A DNA stretch of 64,000 bases from Paraburkholderia sp. CNPSo 3272 (GCF_024206495.1 NZ_JAMBPQ010000006.1:62001-126000); one strand, 5' to 3'; numbered from the stretch's first letter, positions 35,335 through 44,459 are shown. Program-made: numbers and translations. Notes: generated by a model not told the origin, from the letters alone.

Positions 35335-36132
35335 ATGAAACGCAACGGATTCCTCGGGCTCGCGTTCAACGCGCTATTTCTTACCTTCATGCTCGCGCCG
35401 ATCGTCGTGGTGCTGCTCGTGGCCTTCACGGACAAGGGCTATATCTCGATGCCGTTCGACGGCGCCTCGCTGCGCTGGTTTCGCGCGATCTGGCAGAACG
35501 GCGACATCGTCTCGGCGTTCTGGCTCTCCGTGCGCCTCGCGTTCGTCGCGGCCACCATTGGCGTGGCGCTCGCGGTGCCCGCCGCACTCGCCATCGCGCG
35601 CTACCGTTTTCCGGGGCGCGGCGCGCTGGTGAGCTTCTTCCTCTCGCCGATGATGATTCCCGCCGTGGTGCTTGGCATCGCGTTCCTGCGCTTCCTCTCG
35701 CTGCTGAACCTGAACGGCTCGTTCTGGGCGCTCGTCGCCGCGCACGTGGTGATCGTGCTGCCGTATGCGCTGCGTCTCGCGCTTTCTTCGGCGGTCGGCC
35801 TCGATCGCGACGCCGAACGCGCGGCGCTTTCGTGTGGCGCGAGCCGCTTCACGGCATTCCGCCGCGTGGTGCTGCCGATGATTCGTACAGGCGTGGCGGG
35901 CGGCTGGGTGCTGTCGTTCATCCAGAGCTTCGACGAGCTCACCATGACCATTTTCGTCGCGACGCCCGGCACCACCACGCTGCCGGTCGCCATGTACAAC
36001 CAGATCGCGCAGACGATCGATCCGCTCGTCACCTCGGTGTCGGCGGTGCTGATCGTCGGCACGATCCTGCTGATGCTGCTGCTCGACCGCATGGTCGGGC
36101 TGGACCGCATCCTGATCGGAGAAGCCCGATGA
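35335..36132 (+). CDS. ABC importer permease, PotC type
   Basis: A 265-residue permease and the second half of the channel. Six hydrophobic segments are seen, and the EAA loop ERAALSCGASRFTAFRRVVL lies about 100 residues from the end. I start it at ATG 35335; an open frame extends far upstream, but only as a shadow of potB. Its stop overlaps the start of the next flavoprotein gene (ATGA), which ties importer and oxidase expression together. Confidence 0.9.
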   Translation: MKRNGFLGLAFNALFLTFMLAPIVVVLLVAFTDKGYISMPFDGASLRWFRAIWQNGDIVSAFWLSVRLAFVAATIGVALAVPAALAIARYRFPGRGALVSFFLSPMMIPAVVLGIAFLRFLSLLNLNGSFWALVAAHVVIVLPYALRLALSSAVGLDRDAERAALSCGASRFTAFRRVVLPMIRTGVAGGWVLSFIQSFDELTMTIFVATPGTTTLPVAMYNQIAQTIDPLVTSVSAVLIVGTILLMLLLDRMVGLDRILIGEAR

Positions 36133-37271
36133 CACACAACTCCACCGCGAGCCCCGACGTGCTCGTGATCGGCGGCGGCCTCGTCGGCTCCGCCGTGGCC
36201 TATGGGCTCGCCCGCGAAGGCGCGCGCGTGACCGTGCTCGACGAGGACGACGGCGGCTTTCGCGCCTCGCGCGGCAACTTCGGCCTCGTCTGGATTCAGG
36301 GCAAGGGTTACGGCCTTTCGCCGTACGCGCGCTGGTCGCGTAGTTCGGCGCAGCGCTGGCCGCTGCTCGCGCAAAGCCTCGCCGACGAGGCGCGCGTGGA
36401 CGTCGCGCTGCGTCAGCCTGGCGGCTTTCACATCTGCTTCTCGGACGAAGAACTCGCCGAGCGCCATAAACGGCTCTCCACCCTGCAGGCCGAGATCGGC
36501 GATTATCCGTTCGAACTGCTAAATCATTCTGAACTGCGCGAGCGGCTGCCCGGCATCGGCCCTGCGGTCGCAGGCGCGAGCTATACGCCGATGGATGGCC
36601 ACGTCAACCCGCTTAAGCTGCTGCGCGCGCTGCATCTCGCCATGCAGCGGCGCGGCGTACGGCTCGTCTCGGGCGAACGCGCCGAGCGTATCGCCGCCGG
36701 GCCGGGCGGGTTCAGCGTGCAAGGCCGGCGCGGCGTGTATCACGCTGCGCGCGTCGTGCTCGCGGCCGGCCTCGGAAATCGCGCGCTCGCGCCGCACGTG
36801 GGTCTGAACGCCCCTGTTGCGCCCAATCGCGGCCAGGTGCTCGTGAGTGAGCGCATCGCGCCGTTTCTGCGCTACCCGACTATCAACGTGCGGCAGACCG
36901 ACGAAGGCACGGTGCAGTTCGGCGACTCGATGGAAGAAGCCGGCTTCAACGACTTCACCACCACGCCGATCCTGCGCCAGATCGCGGCGCGCGGCGTGCG
37001 CGCGTTTCCGATGCTCGCTCATGTGAGGCTCGTGCGCATGTGGGCCGCGCTGCGCGTGTACAGCCCCGATGGCTTTCCGATCTACGACCAGTCCGAGGCG
37101 CATCCGGGCGCCTTCGTCGTCACTTGCCATAGCGGCGTGACGCTCGCCGCGGCCCACGCGCTGCGCATCGCGCCGTGGATCACCGGCGGTCCGATGCCTG
37201 CCGACCTGCCCGCTTTCTCCGCGCGCCGCTTCGTGACCGACGCGACCGCCGAACCGATCCTCGCACACTGA
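36129..37271 (+). CDS. FAD oxidoreductase, small flavoprotein subunit of an opine/amine oxidoreductase (HcnC/OoxB-like)
   Basis: A 380-residue DAO-type flavoprotein. DVLVIGGGLVGSAVAYGLAR is the FAD Rossmann motif, ASRGNFGLVWIQGKGYG the second FAD loop and VTCHSGVTLAAAHALRIAPW the C-terminal FAD motif. Together with the next two genes it forms the set seen in octopine/nopaline oxidases, hydrogen cyanide synthase HcnABC and D-hydroxyproline dehydrogenase LhpBEF, in which this subunit oxidises the amine. The substrate is unknown; the OccR-like regulator and polyamine-type importer favour an opine or similar amino acid derivative. Confidence 0.83.
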   Translation: MTHNSTASPDVLVIGGGLVGSAVAYGLAREGARVTVLDEDDGGFRASRGNFGLVWIQGKGYGLSPYARWSRSSAQRWPLLAQSLADEARVDVALRQPGGFHICFSDEELAERHKRLSTLQAEIGDYPFELLNHSELRERLPGIGPAVAGASYTPMDGHVNPLKLLRALHLAMQRRGVRLVSGERAERIAAGPGGFSVQGRRGVYHAARVVLAAGLGNRALAPHVGLNAPVAPNRGQVLVSERIAPFLRYPTINVRQTDEGTVQFGDSMEEAGFNDFTTTPILRQIAARGVRAFPMLAHVRLVRMWAALRVYSPDGFPIYDQSEAHPGAFVVTCHSGVTLAAAHALRIAPWITGGPMPADLPAFSARRFVTDATAEPILAH

Positions 37272-37278
37272 TCACGCC

Positions 37279-37653
37279 ATGACAGTCCAATCTACCCAGG
37301 CGCCCGCGCCGCTGTTCAAGACCCTCTCCGACGCCGAAACGCGCGTCGATATCTGCTTCAACGGCCAGCCGCTGTCCGTACCCGCCGACCGCTCCGTTGC
37401 CGCCGCGCTGCTCGCCGCAGGTGTATCGCGCTTTCGCGCGACGCCCGTTTCGGGTTCGCCGCGCGCGCCGTTCTGCATGATGGGCGCGTGTTTCGAATGC
37501 CTCGTGGAGATAGACGGCGTGCCGAGCCGGCAGAGCTGCATGGTGCCCGTGCGCGCGGGCATGCAGATCCGCTCGCAGGAAGGCGCGCGCGACCTGCCGC
37601 CCGAACCCGGCACGAATGCCGACACGCTAGAGGAGAACGCTCATGCCCGGTGA
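37279..37653 (+). CDS. [2Fe-2S] ferredoxin-like subunit (HcnA-like) of the amine oxidoreductase
   Basis: A 124-residue iron-sulfur subunit. PFCMMGACFECLVEIDGVPS carries C66, C71 and C74, and C87 completes the plant-type [2Fe-2S] site. In related complexes this subunit carries electrons between the two flavoproteins. The gene is 7 bases after the first flavoprotein and overlaps the next by 11 bases, so the three subunits are translated together. Confidence 0.87.
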   Translation: MTVQSTQAPAPLFKTLSDAETRVDICFNGQPLSVPADRSVAAALLAAGVSRFRATPVSGSPRAPFCMMGACFECLVEIDGVPSRQSCMVPVRAGMQIRSQEGARDLPPEPGTNADTLEENAHAR

Positions 37654-39073
37654 TTATCAAGGCGATGCCAAAGCCGATTTCAATGCGCAAGCCGTCGATG
37701 TCGTCGTGGTCGGCGCGGGTCCTGCCGGGATGAGCGCGGCCACCCGTTCGGCGCGCACCGGACTATCAGTGGTCCTGATCGATGAGCAGGACGCCGTCGG
37801 CGGCCAGATCTATCGCGCGATAGGCCGCGCCGACGCCCGCCGCAAGGAGATACTCGGCCCCGACTACGCGGCGGGCGACGCCATCGCCCAGGCGTTCGCA
37901 CATTCCGGCGCGCGCCATGTCGCCCACGCCTCGGTATGGCAGGTCACGCGCGAACATGCCGTTCACTACCTCAAGGACGGCAAGGTAGGCAGTTTCCAGG
38001 CGAAGCGCGTGATTCTCGCGAGCGGGGCGCTGGAGCGGCCGTTCCCCATTCCGGGCTGGACCCTTCCCGGCGTGCTCACGGCAGGCGCCGCGCAAATCCT
38101 GCTCAAGAGTGCGGGCGAAGTGCCCGCCTCGCCGCCCGTGCTCGCGGGCTGCGGGCCGCTGCTCTACTTGCTCGGCTGGCAATACGTACGGGCAGGCGTG
38201 CCGATACGCGCGCTCGTCGACACCACCCGCCATGAAGATCGCTGGCGCGCGAAACGCCACCTGCTTGCCGCGCTGCGCTCGTGGCCGTTCCTGAGCAAAG
38301 GCCTGCATCTGATTCGCACGCTGCGCGAGGCCACGGTACCCATTTTCGAGGCCGCCGACGACCTCGCCATCGAGGGCCGCCAGGGCAGCGACGGCGTGCA
38401 GCGCGCAGCCGCCCTCACGTTTACGTCGCAAGGACGCGCGCAACGCGTCGAGGCCGATGTGATACTGCTGCACCAGGGCGTGGTGCCCAACACGCAGTTC
38501 ACGCAGGCGCTGCGCGCCACGCACCGCTGGGACAACGGGCAGCTCTGCTTTACACCGCAAACGGATGCGTGGGGCGAACTCGACGTGCCCGGTATCTTCG
38601 TGGCCGGCGACGGCGCGGGCATCGGTGGGGCCCAGGCTGCGGCGCAACGGGGCGTGCTCGCGGCGCTCGCCGCCGCCGCACAGCTAGGCTCGATCGACGC
38701 AGCCGCGCGCGATCGCGAGGCGGGTCCCCATCGCGCGGAACTCGACCGCGTAATGCGCATCCGCCCGTTCCTCGACAGCCTTTACCGCCCGCGCGACGCG
38801 AACCGCATTCCCGCCGACAGCACCATCGTCTGCCGCTGCGAAGAGGTGACGGCGGGCGAACTGCGCGGCTTCGTCGGCCTCGGCTGCCTCGGCCCGAACC
38901 AGGCGAAGTCGTTCGGACGCTGCGGCATGGGGCCGTGCCAGGGCCGCATGTGCGGCCTTACCGTGACCGAAGTGATCGCCGAGGCGCGCAAGGTGCCCCC
39001 AGCCGAGGTGGGCTACTACCGCATCCGCCCGCCCATCAAGCCGCTCACGCTCGGAGAACTCGCTGGTGAATGA
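37643..39073 (+). CDS. NAD(P)/FAD-type oxidoreductase, large subunit of the amine oxidoreductase (HcnB/OoxA-like)
   Basis: A 476-residue flavoprotein. An N-terminal FAD motif (VDVVVVGAGPAGMSAATRSA), the LASGALERPFPIPGWTLPGV stretch and a second dinucleotide-binding region near 170 belong to the pyridine nucleotide-disulfide oxidoreductase fold. VPGIFVAGDGAGIGGAQAAA is the closing FAD motif. The C-terminus adds a BFD-like [2Fe-2S] domain with the cysteines of CRCEEV, RCGMGPCQGRMCG. This organisation is the hallmark of HcnB, OoxA/NoxA and LhpE-type subunits. Confidence 0.87.
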   Translation: MPGDYQGDAKADFNAQAVDVVVVGAGPAGMSAATRSARTGLSVVLIDEQDAVGGQIYRAIGRADARRKEILGPDYAAGDAIAQAFAHSGARHVAHASVWQVTREHAVHYLKDGKVGSFQAKRVILASGALERPFPIPGWTLPGVLTAGAAQILLKSAGEVPASPPVLAGCGPLLYLLGWQYVRAGVPIRALVDTTRHEDRWRAKRHLLAALRSWPFLSKGLHLIRTLREATVPIFEAADDLAIEGRQGSDGVQRAAALTFTSQGRAQRVEADVILLHQGVVPNTQFTQALRATHRWDNGQLCFTPQTDAWGELDVPGIFVAGDGAGIGGAQAAAQRGVLAALAAAAQLGSIDAAARDREAGPHRAELDRVMRIRPFLDSLYRPRDANRIPADSTIVCRCEEVTAGELRGFVGLGCLGPNQAKSFGRCGMGPCQGRMCGLTVTEVIAEARKVPPAEVGYYRIRPPIKPLTLGELAGE

Positions 39074-40247
39074 CGCCCGAACTTCCCCTGCGAGCGCCGT
39101 GCAGGAAGCGGACGTGCTCGTGATCGGCGGCGGTCTGCACGGTTCGAGCAGCGCCTTTCACATGGCGCGCCGCGGCGCGAGCGTGATCGTGCTCGAAGCC
39201 GACTACGTGGGCCGCCATTCGTCGGGCGTGAACGCGGGCGGCGTGCGCACGCTCGGCCGGCCGCTTCCCGAGATTCCGCTCGCCCTCATGTCGCGAGAAA
39301 TCTGGCACGCGCTGCCCGACACCATCGGCGACGACGGCGGCTTCGTTCCGTCCGGACAACTGAAGATTGCCGAAACCGAGGCCGAGCTGGAGGAGTCCCG
39401 TGAACGCGTCACGCTGCTCGAATCGCACGGCTTCACGCACGAAAAGCTGATCGACCGCGAGACGGTGCTCGAACTTGAACCTGCACTGGCGAAGCACGTG
39501 ACGGGCGGCATCTGGGTCGAGCGCGATGGCTATGCACTGCCCTTTCGCACCACCACGGCGTTTCGCCTCGCCGCGCAGAAGCACGGCGCGCGCTTTTACG
39601 AAGGCACGGCGGTCACGCACATCGAGCCGCGCGGCGAGCGCTGGATCGCGCAGACCCCGCGCGGCACCTTCGCCGCGCGCAAGCTGCTCGTCACGGCGGG
39701 CGCGTGGTCGGGCGAACTGGCGCGCCAGGCCGGCGAACCGGTGCCCGTGCACCCCGAAGGGCTCATGCTGATGGTCACGCACCGCGTGGCGCCTTTCTGC
39801 CGCGCGACACTCGGCGCAACGGGCAGGCCGCTTTCGTTCAAGCAGTTCGATAACGGCACGGTGGTGATCGGCGGCAAGCTGATCGGCATCGCGGATCTGC
39901 CGGGGCGGCACGGCGAAGTCGATTTCATTCGGCTCGTGAAAAGCGCACAGACCGTCGTCGATCTGTTTCCCCATCTGCGCCATCTGGGCGTGAACCGCAC
40001 ATGGGCCGGCGTGGAAGCGTTCACGGCCGACTCGCTGCCCATCATCTCGGCGAGCCGACGTGCCGCGAACCTTTACTACTCATTCGGCTATTGCGGCAGC
40101 GGCTTTCAACTCGGGCCCGCGTGCGGGCGCCTCGTTTCCGAACTCGTGCTCGACGGCGCGCCTTCGCTTTCGCTCGATGCGTTCGCGATCGACCGCTTCG
40201 AGCGCGCCGCGGTGCAGGCGCCGCTGGCCGGCGTTGCCGCACATTGA
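39066..40247 (+). CDS. Second DadA/sarcosine oxidase beta-type FAD oxidoreductase in the operon
   Basis: A 393-residue DAO-family flavoprotein starting with GTG and overlapping the previous gene by 8 bases. DVLVIGGGLHGSSSAFHMAR and GRHSSGVNAGGVRTLGRPLP are the FAD motifs, and YYSFGYCGSGFQLGPACGRL the C-terminal one. It is a different branch from the 36.1 kb subunit and is not part of the usual three-subunit set. It may oxidise the product of the first step, such as the amino acid freed from an opine, or be an alternative catalytic subunit. Confidence 0.83.
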   Translation: MNDARTSPASAVQEADVLVIGGGLHGSSSAFHMARRGASVIVLEADYVGRHSSGVNAGGVRTLGRPLPEIPLALMSREIWHALPDTIGDDGGFVPSGQLKIAETEAELEESRERVTLLESHGFTHEKLIDRETVLELEPALAKHVTGGIWVERDGYALPFRTTTAFRLAAQKHGARFYEGTAVTHIEPRGERWIAQTPRGTFAARKLLVTAGAWSGELARQAGEPVPVHPEGLMLMVTHRVAPFCRATLGATGRPLSFKQFDNGTVVIGGKLIGIADLPGRHGEVDFIRLVKSAQTVVDLFPHLRHLGVNRTWAGVEAFTADSLPIISASRRAANLYYSFGYCGSGFQLGPACGRLVSELVLDGAPSLSLDAFAIDRFERAAVQAPLAGVAAH

Positions 40248-40302
40248 CACCATCGAATCCCTCACCCCGTATCGCCATTGCGGCGAAGGAGCTTGCAGAC
40301 AC

Positions 40303-40656
40303 ATGAACGATATCGTTCGCATTGAAACCCATCAGCGCATGAGCCGCGTCGTGAAGGCAGCGGGACTCGTGTTCGTGGGTGGGCAGACGTCGGCCGATCC
40401 GTCGCCCGACGTGAAGATACAGACCGCCGCCGTGCTCGCGAAAATCGACGGCTTTCTGGCCAAGGCCGGCATCGACAAAACGCGGCTCGTCTCCGCTCAG
40501 GTCTGGCTCGCCGATATCGCGCGCGACTTCACCGGCATGAACGAGGTGTGGGACGCATGGGTGCCCGAAGGTGGCGCGCCCACACGCGCGACGGTGCAGG
40601 CGCAGCTGGCATCGCCGCAACTGCTCGTGGAAATCGCGGTCGTGGCGCTGGGCTGA
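40303..40656 (+). CDS. ridA: RidA/YjgF-family imine deaminase-like protein
   Basis: A 117-residue RidA-family protein. GLVFVGGQTSADPSPDVKIQ is the substrate-pocket strand, GAPTRATVQAQLASPQLLVE carries the conserved arginine that fixes the carboxylate, and VEIAVVALG closes the fold. RidA hydrolyses reactive enamines and imines to keto acids. Following two imine-forming flavoprotein systems in one operon, it most likely clears their product. AAGGAG lies 11 bases upstream of the ATG. Confidence 0.87.
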   Translation: MNDIVRIETHQRMSRVVKAAGLVFVGGQTSADPSPDVKIQTAAVLAKIDGFLAKAGIDKTRLVSAQVWLADIARDFTGMNEVWDAWVPEGGAPTRATVQAQLASPQLLVEIAVVALG

Positions 40657-40815
40657 GCGCCGCGTGAGGCTGGCGGCGCCCCCATGAAAGCGCGCCGACA
40701 GCCGCAGTCGAGCAACCGTAAAGCGATGGGCACGGCATCGCGCGCACGCTGTAAGCGCAAGTTCACGTTCGCACGGCACAATGGCGAACCCCACCCGAAC
40801 TTAGAGGAGCGCGCG

Positions 40816-41481
40816 ATGGCCCTTCCTTACGGCTACGTCAAGGCTAAAATTGTTTCCGCGCCGCAGTTAAAGGCCACGCGGCGGCCGCACGAGGTCCAGT
40901 ATCACCTGCACTTCGGCGTGACGGTCAACGGTGCGCGTTGGGACATCGCTGTGAACGTCGGCACCACGGACGCGGACGACCTGCTCAAGTACAAGCTCGT
41001 ATTCGACTTCAACCACAACGTGCTGACCACGCTCGAGGGCGCGGCCGAAGGCTCGACCGATCTCACGGGCACCGAAGCGCTGCCGGCCATCGACTTCGAG
41101 CGCAGCGACTTCCTCGCCAATACGGGTGCATGGCGCAACAGCGACGTGATGGACGGCTCCGACCAGGTGGAGCCCGTCGCCTCGCTGCAGCGCCTGCTGT
41201 TGCGCGCGCAACAATCGTCGCTCGACGTCTACGTATTTGGCCGCTTCTACAGCGAAGGCGACGGCATTCACGATGTCCACATGAACCAGGGATCGAAGGG
41301 CGAGTTCATCCACAAGGCGGGCAGCGACGCGAACGATCACAACGACATCTGGCAGGACGGCGCGCTGCTCGTGGATCTGGGCGACCCCGAATGGGCCTTG
41401 TATGTAGCGGCGTTCGATCAGCAATACGTGCCCACCGACGACCTCGGCAACCCCACGCCTGAATCACAGCCGATTTCGTAA
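40816..41481 (+). CDS. DUF2278 (YukJ-like) family protein
   Basis: A 221-residue protein. MALPYGYVKAKIVSAPQLKA and the later HDVHMNQGSKG and HNDIWQDGALLVDL stretches match the DUF2278/YukJ family, whose function is not established. The HxVHMNQG and WQDGAL motifs look like active-site elements, but I know of no proven reaction. GAGGAG lies six bases before the ATG at 40816. A perfect 14-base stem terminator follows at once, so it is a single-gene unit. Confidence 0.82.
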   Translation: MALPYGYVKAKIVSAPQLKATRRPHEVQYHLHFGVTVNGARWDIAVNVGTTDADDLLKYKLVFDFNHNVLTTLEGAAEGSTDLTGTEALPAIDFERSDFLANTGAWRNSDVMDGSDQVEPVASLQRLLLRAQQSSLDVYVFGRFYSEGDGIHDVHMNQGSKGEFIHKAGSDANDHNDIWQDGALLVDLGDPEWALYVAAFDQQYVPTDDLGNPTPESQPIS

Positions 41482-41485
41482 ACGG

Positions 41486-41525
41486 CGCGCGGGCGCATGC
41501 CGGAAGGCCGCCATGCGCCCGCGCG
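41486..41525. terminator. Strong bidirectional stem-loop between DUF2278 and TonB receptor genes
   Basis: CGCGCGGGCGCATG (41486-41499) and CATGCGCCCGCGCG (41512-41525) form a perfect 14-base stem with a 12-base loop, placed exactly in the 62-base gap between two converging genes. No T-run follows on either side, so it may act mainly by stem strength or as an mRNA end-protecting structure. Confidence 0.75.
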
Positions 41526-41543
41526 TTGAAACGGATCGAGGGT

Positions 41544-43745
41544 TTAGAAGTCGATCTTCGCGTTAAGGCTGACCGTTCGCGGATCGCCCGGCGCGATGTA
41601 ATCGGAGTACTGGAACATCCAGTAACGGCGATTCGTGATGTTGTCGATGGCCGCGCGCAGCGTCACGTCGTGGCCGCCAACGCGGGTGAAGTAGTTCGCG
41701 CCCACGTTCACGAGCATGTATCCGCCCGTTTCCAGATTGTTTGCCGGACGCACCTGGGTGCTGCCCGTGAACTTTGCATCCGCGGCCAGTTGCAGGCCTT
41801 GCAGGTAAGGCACGTCGTAGGTCACGCGGCCTGCAGCGACGAAGGTCGGCGCGCCGGCTACGCGATTGCCGTTGTACGACTGGCCCTTCGCATACCACGT
41901 ATCGAGCAGCGTGACGCTGCCTGCCACCTGCCAGCTTCGGCCCAGCCGTACACTGCCGCCCGCCTCGACGCCTTCGTAAATCGAATTGCCGTCCTGCACG
42001 TAGACGTTGTCGGCGTTCGCATAGGCCGCGCCGCGCTCGATGCGGAACAGGGCCGCCGTCGCGCTCCAGCGCTCGTGTTCGCTCTTGATGCCGATTTCAT
42101 ACTGACGCGAGCGCAACGGGCGCAGCATCGCGCCGCCGTTCGCATAGATGCTGTCGACGATCGCGCCCTGCTCCAGTGCCTCGACGTAGCTCGTGTACAG
42201 CGTCGTGTTCGGCTGGAGCTTGTACATGAACGCGAACGTCGGCGTGAGCACGCCGTTCTGGCTGTACTGGGAGGTTTTTTCGCCTGTGGTTGCGTAGTTG
42301 TTCTGACTATAGTTCGTATAACGCAGGCCCGCGAGCACCGACCAGCGGCTTGTGATCTGCATCGTGTCGCTCACGAACGCCGAGGCCTGAGTGATGTCGC
42401 TCGTCCGGTACGTTTCGAGCCCGCCGCCCGAATAGAAGCGCCACGGGTTGGGCTGATACAGATTGCCGTTGCCGAGCACTGTGTAGATCGAGTTCGACGC
42501 GTAGTTGTTGGTCTGGTGCTGGTACGCGCCGCCAATCACGAGTTGATGCGTGAATGGCCCGGTCTTCACCTTGCCTTCGAACATGCCCTGCCAGTAGATG
42601 TCCTGATGGCCTTCGTCGCCGTTCCAGCGTGCGTCGGTGTAGTCGCCTGCCTGGTTGAGCAGCGTGAGCGTGCTCTCGTTGCGGTCGCGCGCGGACTTGC
42701 TGTAGCTGCCCGAGGTGGTGAACGACCAGTCGGGCGTGATCTGGTAACGCACGCCCGCCGTATAGAGCTGCAGGTTGGTGTTGATGTGCTGGTCGGTGCC
42801 GCCAAGCAGGTTGCTGCCGCCGCTGATCACAGCGGGCAGGCTCGATGCCGTGTAGCTGCCCGTGTAGATCGCGGGCGTCTGGCCGCTCGAACGGATCGTC
42901 TGATAGAGCGCGTTGAACCACACCTGCAGGTCGCGCGTGAGCTGGCCGTCGAGCGCGAGCGAAACCGAGTTGCGGTTGATATCGCCGGCGTTATAGGTCT
43001 TGCCCGCTTCCTTCGTGTAGTTCAGACGCGCGCCGAACATGTCGTCCGGGCCGAAGCGGCGGCTCAGGTCCACGTGCGTGCTCAGCACGCCGTCCATGCG
43101 ATAGCCGACGTCGAGGCTTGTAACCGGGTCCTTCTCCGGCCGCTTCGTCACATAGTTGACGAGGCCGCCCGGCTGCGCGAAGCCGTACATGAAGCCGCCG
43201 AGGCCCTTGAGCAGTTCCACGCGCTCCAGCTGCTCGTAGGGCATGGTGATGCCGTACGAGATGAACGGATTGCCGTCGATGCGAAAGCCGTTCTGCCAGT
43301 CCACGGGCAGGCCGCGAATCGTGATGTAGGTGGCCCACGCGTTATAGGCGTTGCTGTTGTTGCTGACCGAGGCGTCGCCCGCGAACACATCGCCGAGCTT
43401 GTAGACCTGGCGCTCCGCCAGATTCTCGCCCGTCACGACGGTGGTCGAGAACGGCGTATCGAGCTGCGAGCGGGTGCCGAGCGCGCCGCTGTTCACGGGC
43501 GTGTTCAGGTTCAGCGGCGAATCGGCGACCTGGCTCGCGCTTACCTTCACGGCGGGCAGCGCCTGGTCCCTGCCGATGGCGGCGTCCCGAGGCGGCGCCT
43601 TCTGGGTTGCGCTCGTCGCGGCGCTGTCCTGCGTCGACGTTTGAGCGACAGCGGCCTGAGCCGCCGCGAAAGTAAGCCAGGCCGCAATATGCAGCGGCCG
43701 CGGCAGCGTGCGTCGCGCTTGCCGCGCGTGTTCTCGGTTGTTCAT
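41544..43745 (-). CDS. TonB-dependent siderophore receptor
   Basis: A 733-residue outer-membrane receptor. A signal peptide (cleavage near AVAQ-TST) is followed by a plug domain with FSTTVVTGENLAERQVYKLG and ITIRGLPVDWQNGFRIDG, then the typical ELLKGLGGFMYGFAQPGGLV motif. The remaining ~500 residues form the 22-strand barrel, ending in the C-terminal phenylalanine (LNAKIDF) needed for Bam insertion. There is no N-terminal STN signalling domain, so it does not drive a sigma/anti-sigma pair. A textbook Fur box lies 45 bases upstream of the start. No siderophore synthesis genes are nearby, so it probably takes up a xenosiderophore. Confidence 0.92.
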   Translation of the reverse strand: MNNREHARQARRTLPRPLHIAAWLTFAAAQAAVAQTSTQDSAATSATQKAPPRDAAIGRDQALPAVKVSASQVADSPLNLNTPVNSGALGTRSQLDTPFSTTVVTGENLAERQVYKLGDVFAGDASVSNNSNAYNAWATYITIRGLPVDWQNGFRIDGNPFISYGITMPYEQLERVELLKGLGGFMYGFAQPGGLVNYVTKRPEKDPVTSLDVGYRMDGVLSTHVDLSRRFGPDDMFGARLNYTKEAGKTYNAGDINRNSVSLALDGQLTRDLQVWFNALYQTIRSSGQTPAIYTGSYTASSLPAVISGGSNLLGGTDQHINTNLQLYTAGVRYQITPDWSFTTSGSYSKSARDRNESTLTLLNQAGDYTDARWNGDEGHQDIYWQGMFEGKVKTGPFTHQLVIGGAYQHQTNNYASNSIYTVLGNGNLYQPNPWRFYSGGGLETYRTSDITQASAFVSDTMQITSRWSVLAGLRYTNYSQNNYATTGEKTSQYSQNGVLTPTFAFMYKLQPNTTLYTSYVEALEQGAIVDSIYANGGAMLRPLRSRQYEIGIKSEHERWSATAALFRIERGAAYANADNVYVQDGNSIYEGVEAGGSVRLGRSWQVAGSVTLLDTWYAKGQSYNGNRVAGAPTFVAAGRVTYDVPYLQGLQLAADAKFTGSTQVRPANNLETGGYMLVNVGANYFTRVGGHDVTLRAAIDNITNRRYWMFQYSDYIAPGDPRTVSLNAKIDF

Positions 43746-43789
43746 GTCGTTTCGAAAGGGTCGTCTCGCCAGTGCTTGTCGGATACTTC

Positions 43790-43808
43790 AATGAGAAGCA
43801 TTCTCATT
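43790..43808. promoter_or_regulatory. Fur box
   Basis: AATGAGAAGCATTCTCATT is a perfect 8-base inverted repeat around a 3-base centre and follows the classical 19-base Fur box pattern. It lies 45-63 bases upstream of the TonB receptor start, where it would overlap the promoter and repress when iron is plentiful. Confidence 0.88.
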
Positions 43809-44096
43809 TTCACTGGCGGGCGATATTAACAAACCCTTACGACTTTTCCTAGAACCGGCGGCTCATTCGTCAGATTTGAGGGATTCCCTCGAAATACTGC
43901 TCAAAACTGACATCAGGCCGCGGAATTGCGTGTATTTCGCGCGAGAAGTACCGGAAATCGTCTGGATTGGGCAGCCGCACCGATGGGTCGCGCGCTCGCG
44001 CCGGCCTTGCTGCGGCGCGTGATGCCGGCGCCTGGAAATACGCTAAGTCGCGACATAAAATACAGACCCAGTCAGTTGCACTCACGTGGGCCGCGT

Positions 44097-44402
44097 ATGA
44101 GACATGCTACGTTCCCCGTGCTGATCGTTCTGGCTTCGGTCCCGGCCGCATGGGCCATGGGCCTCGCCGCGGCGAACGAAAGCACGGATCTGCCCTCTCC
44201 CCAGAGCGCGGCGCCTGCCACGCTGCATTGGCCGCCCGCCTCGCCCTCGTCCATTCCGCCGGGCATTTCGCACGCCGCGTTGCATACGGGGACCCAGAAG
44301 GACGACAAGTCGTATTTCGAAACGCTCCCGGACGGCGATAAAAACCTCGACGATAACGGCGCGCCCTTGCGAGGCGATCGTTTCCGCTGGCAGCAGCCCT
44401 AG
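44097..44402 (+). CDS. Small secreted protein of unknown function
   Basis: A 101-residue protein with a Sec signal peptide, MRHATFPVLIVLASVPAAWA, cut near AWA-MGL. The mature part is short, rich in proline, serine and aspartate, and ends KNLDDNGAPLRGDRFRWQQP. I see no cysteine pair, lipobox or known domain. The in-frame region upstream to 43926 is open but not protein-like. It may be a small periplasmic protein specific to this group; it is also possible that it is not expressed. It sits next to gene debris. Confidence 0.55.
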   Translation: MRHATFPVLIVLASVPAAWAMGLAAANESTDLPSPQSAAPATLHWPPASPSSIPPGISHAALHTGTQKDDKSYFETLPDGDKNLDDNGAPLRGDRFRWQQP

Positions 44403-44459
44403 CATTCACCAGCCTGCCGCCTGCCCTCGTGGGCGGTCTCGCCTTTCTGCCCGGCACGA

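Noticed and set aside
41526-43829. 767-residue open frame antisense to the TonB receptor
   Set aside because: Shadow of the receptor gene; it crosses the terminator and Fur box and shows no recognisable motif.
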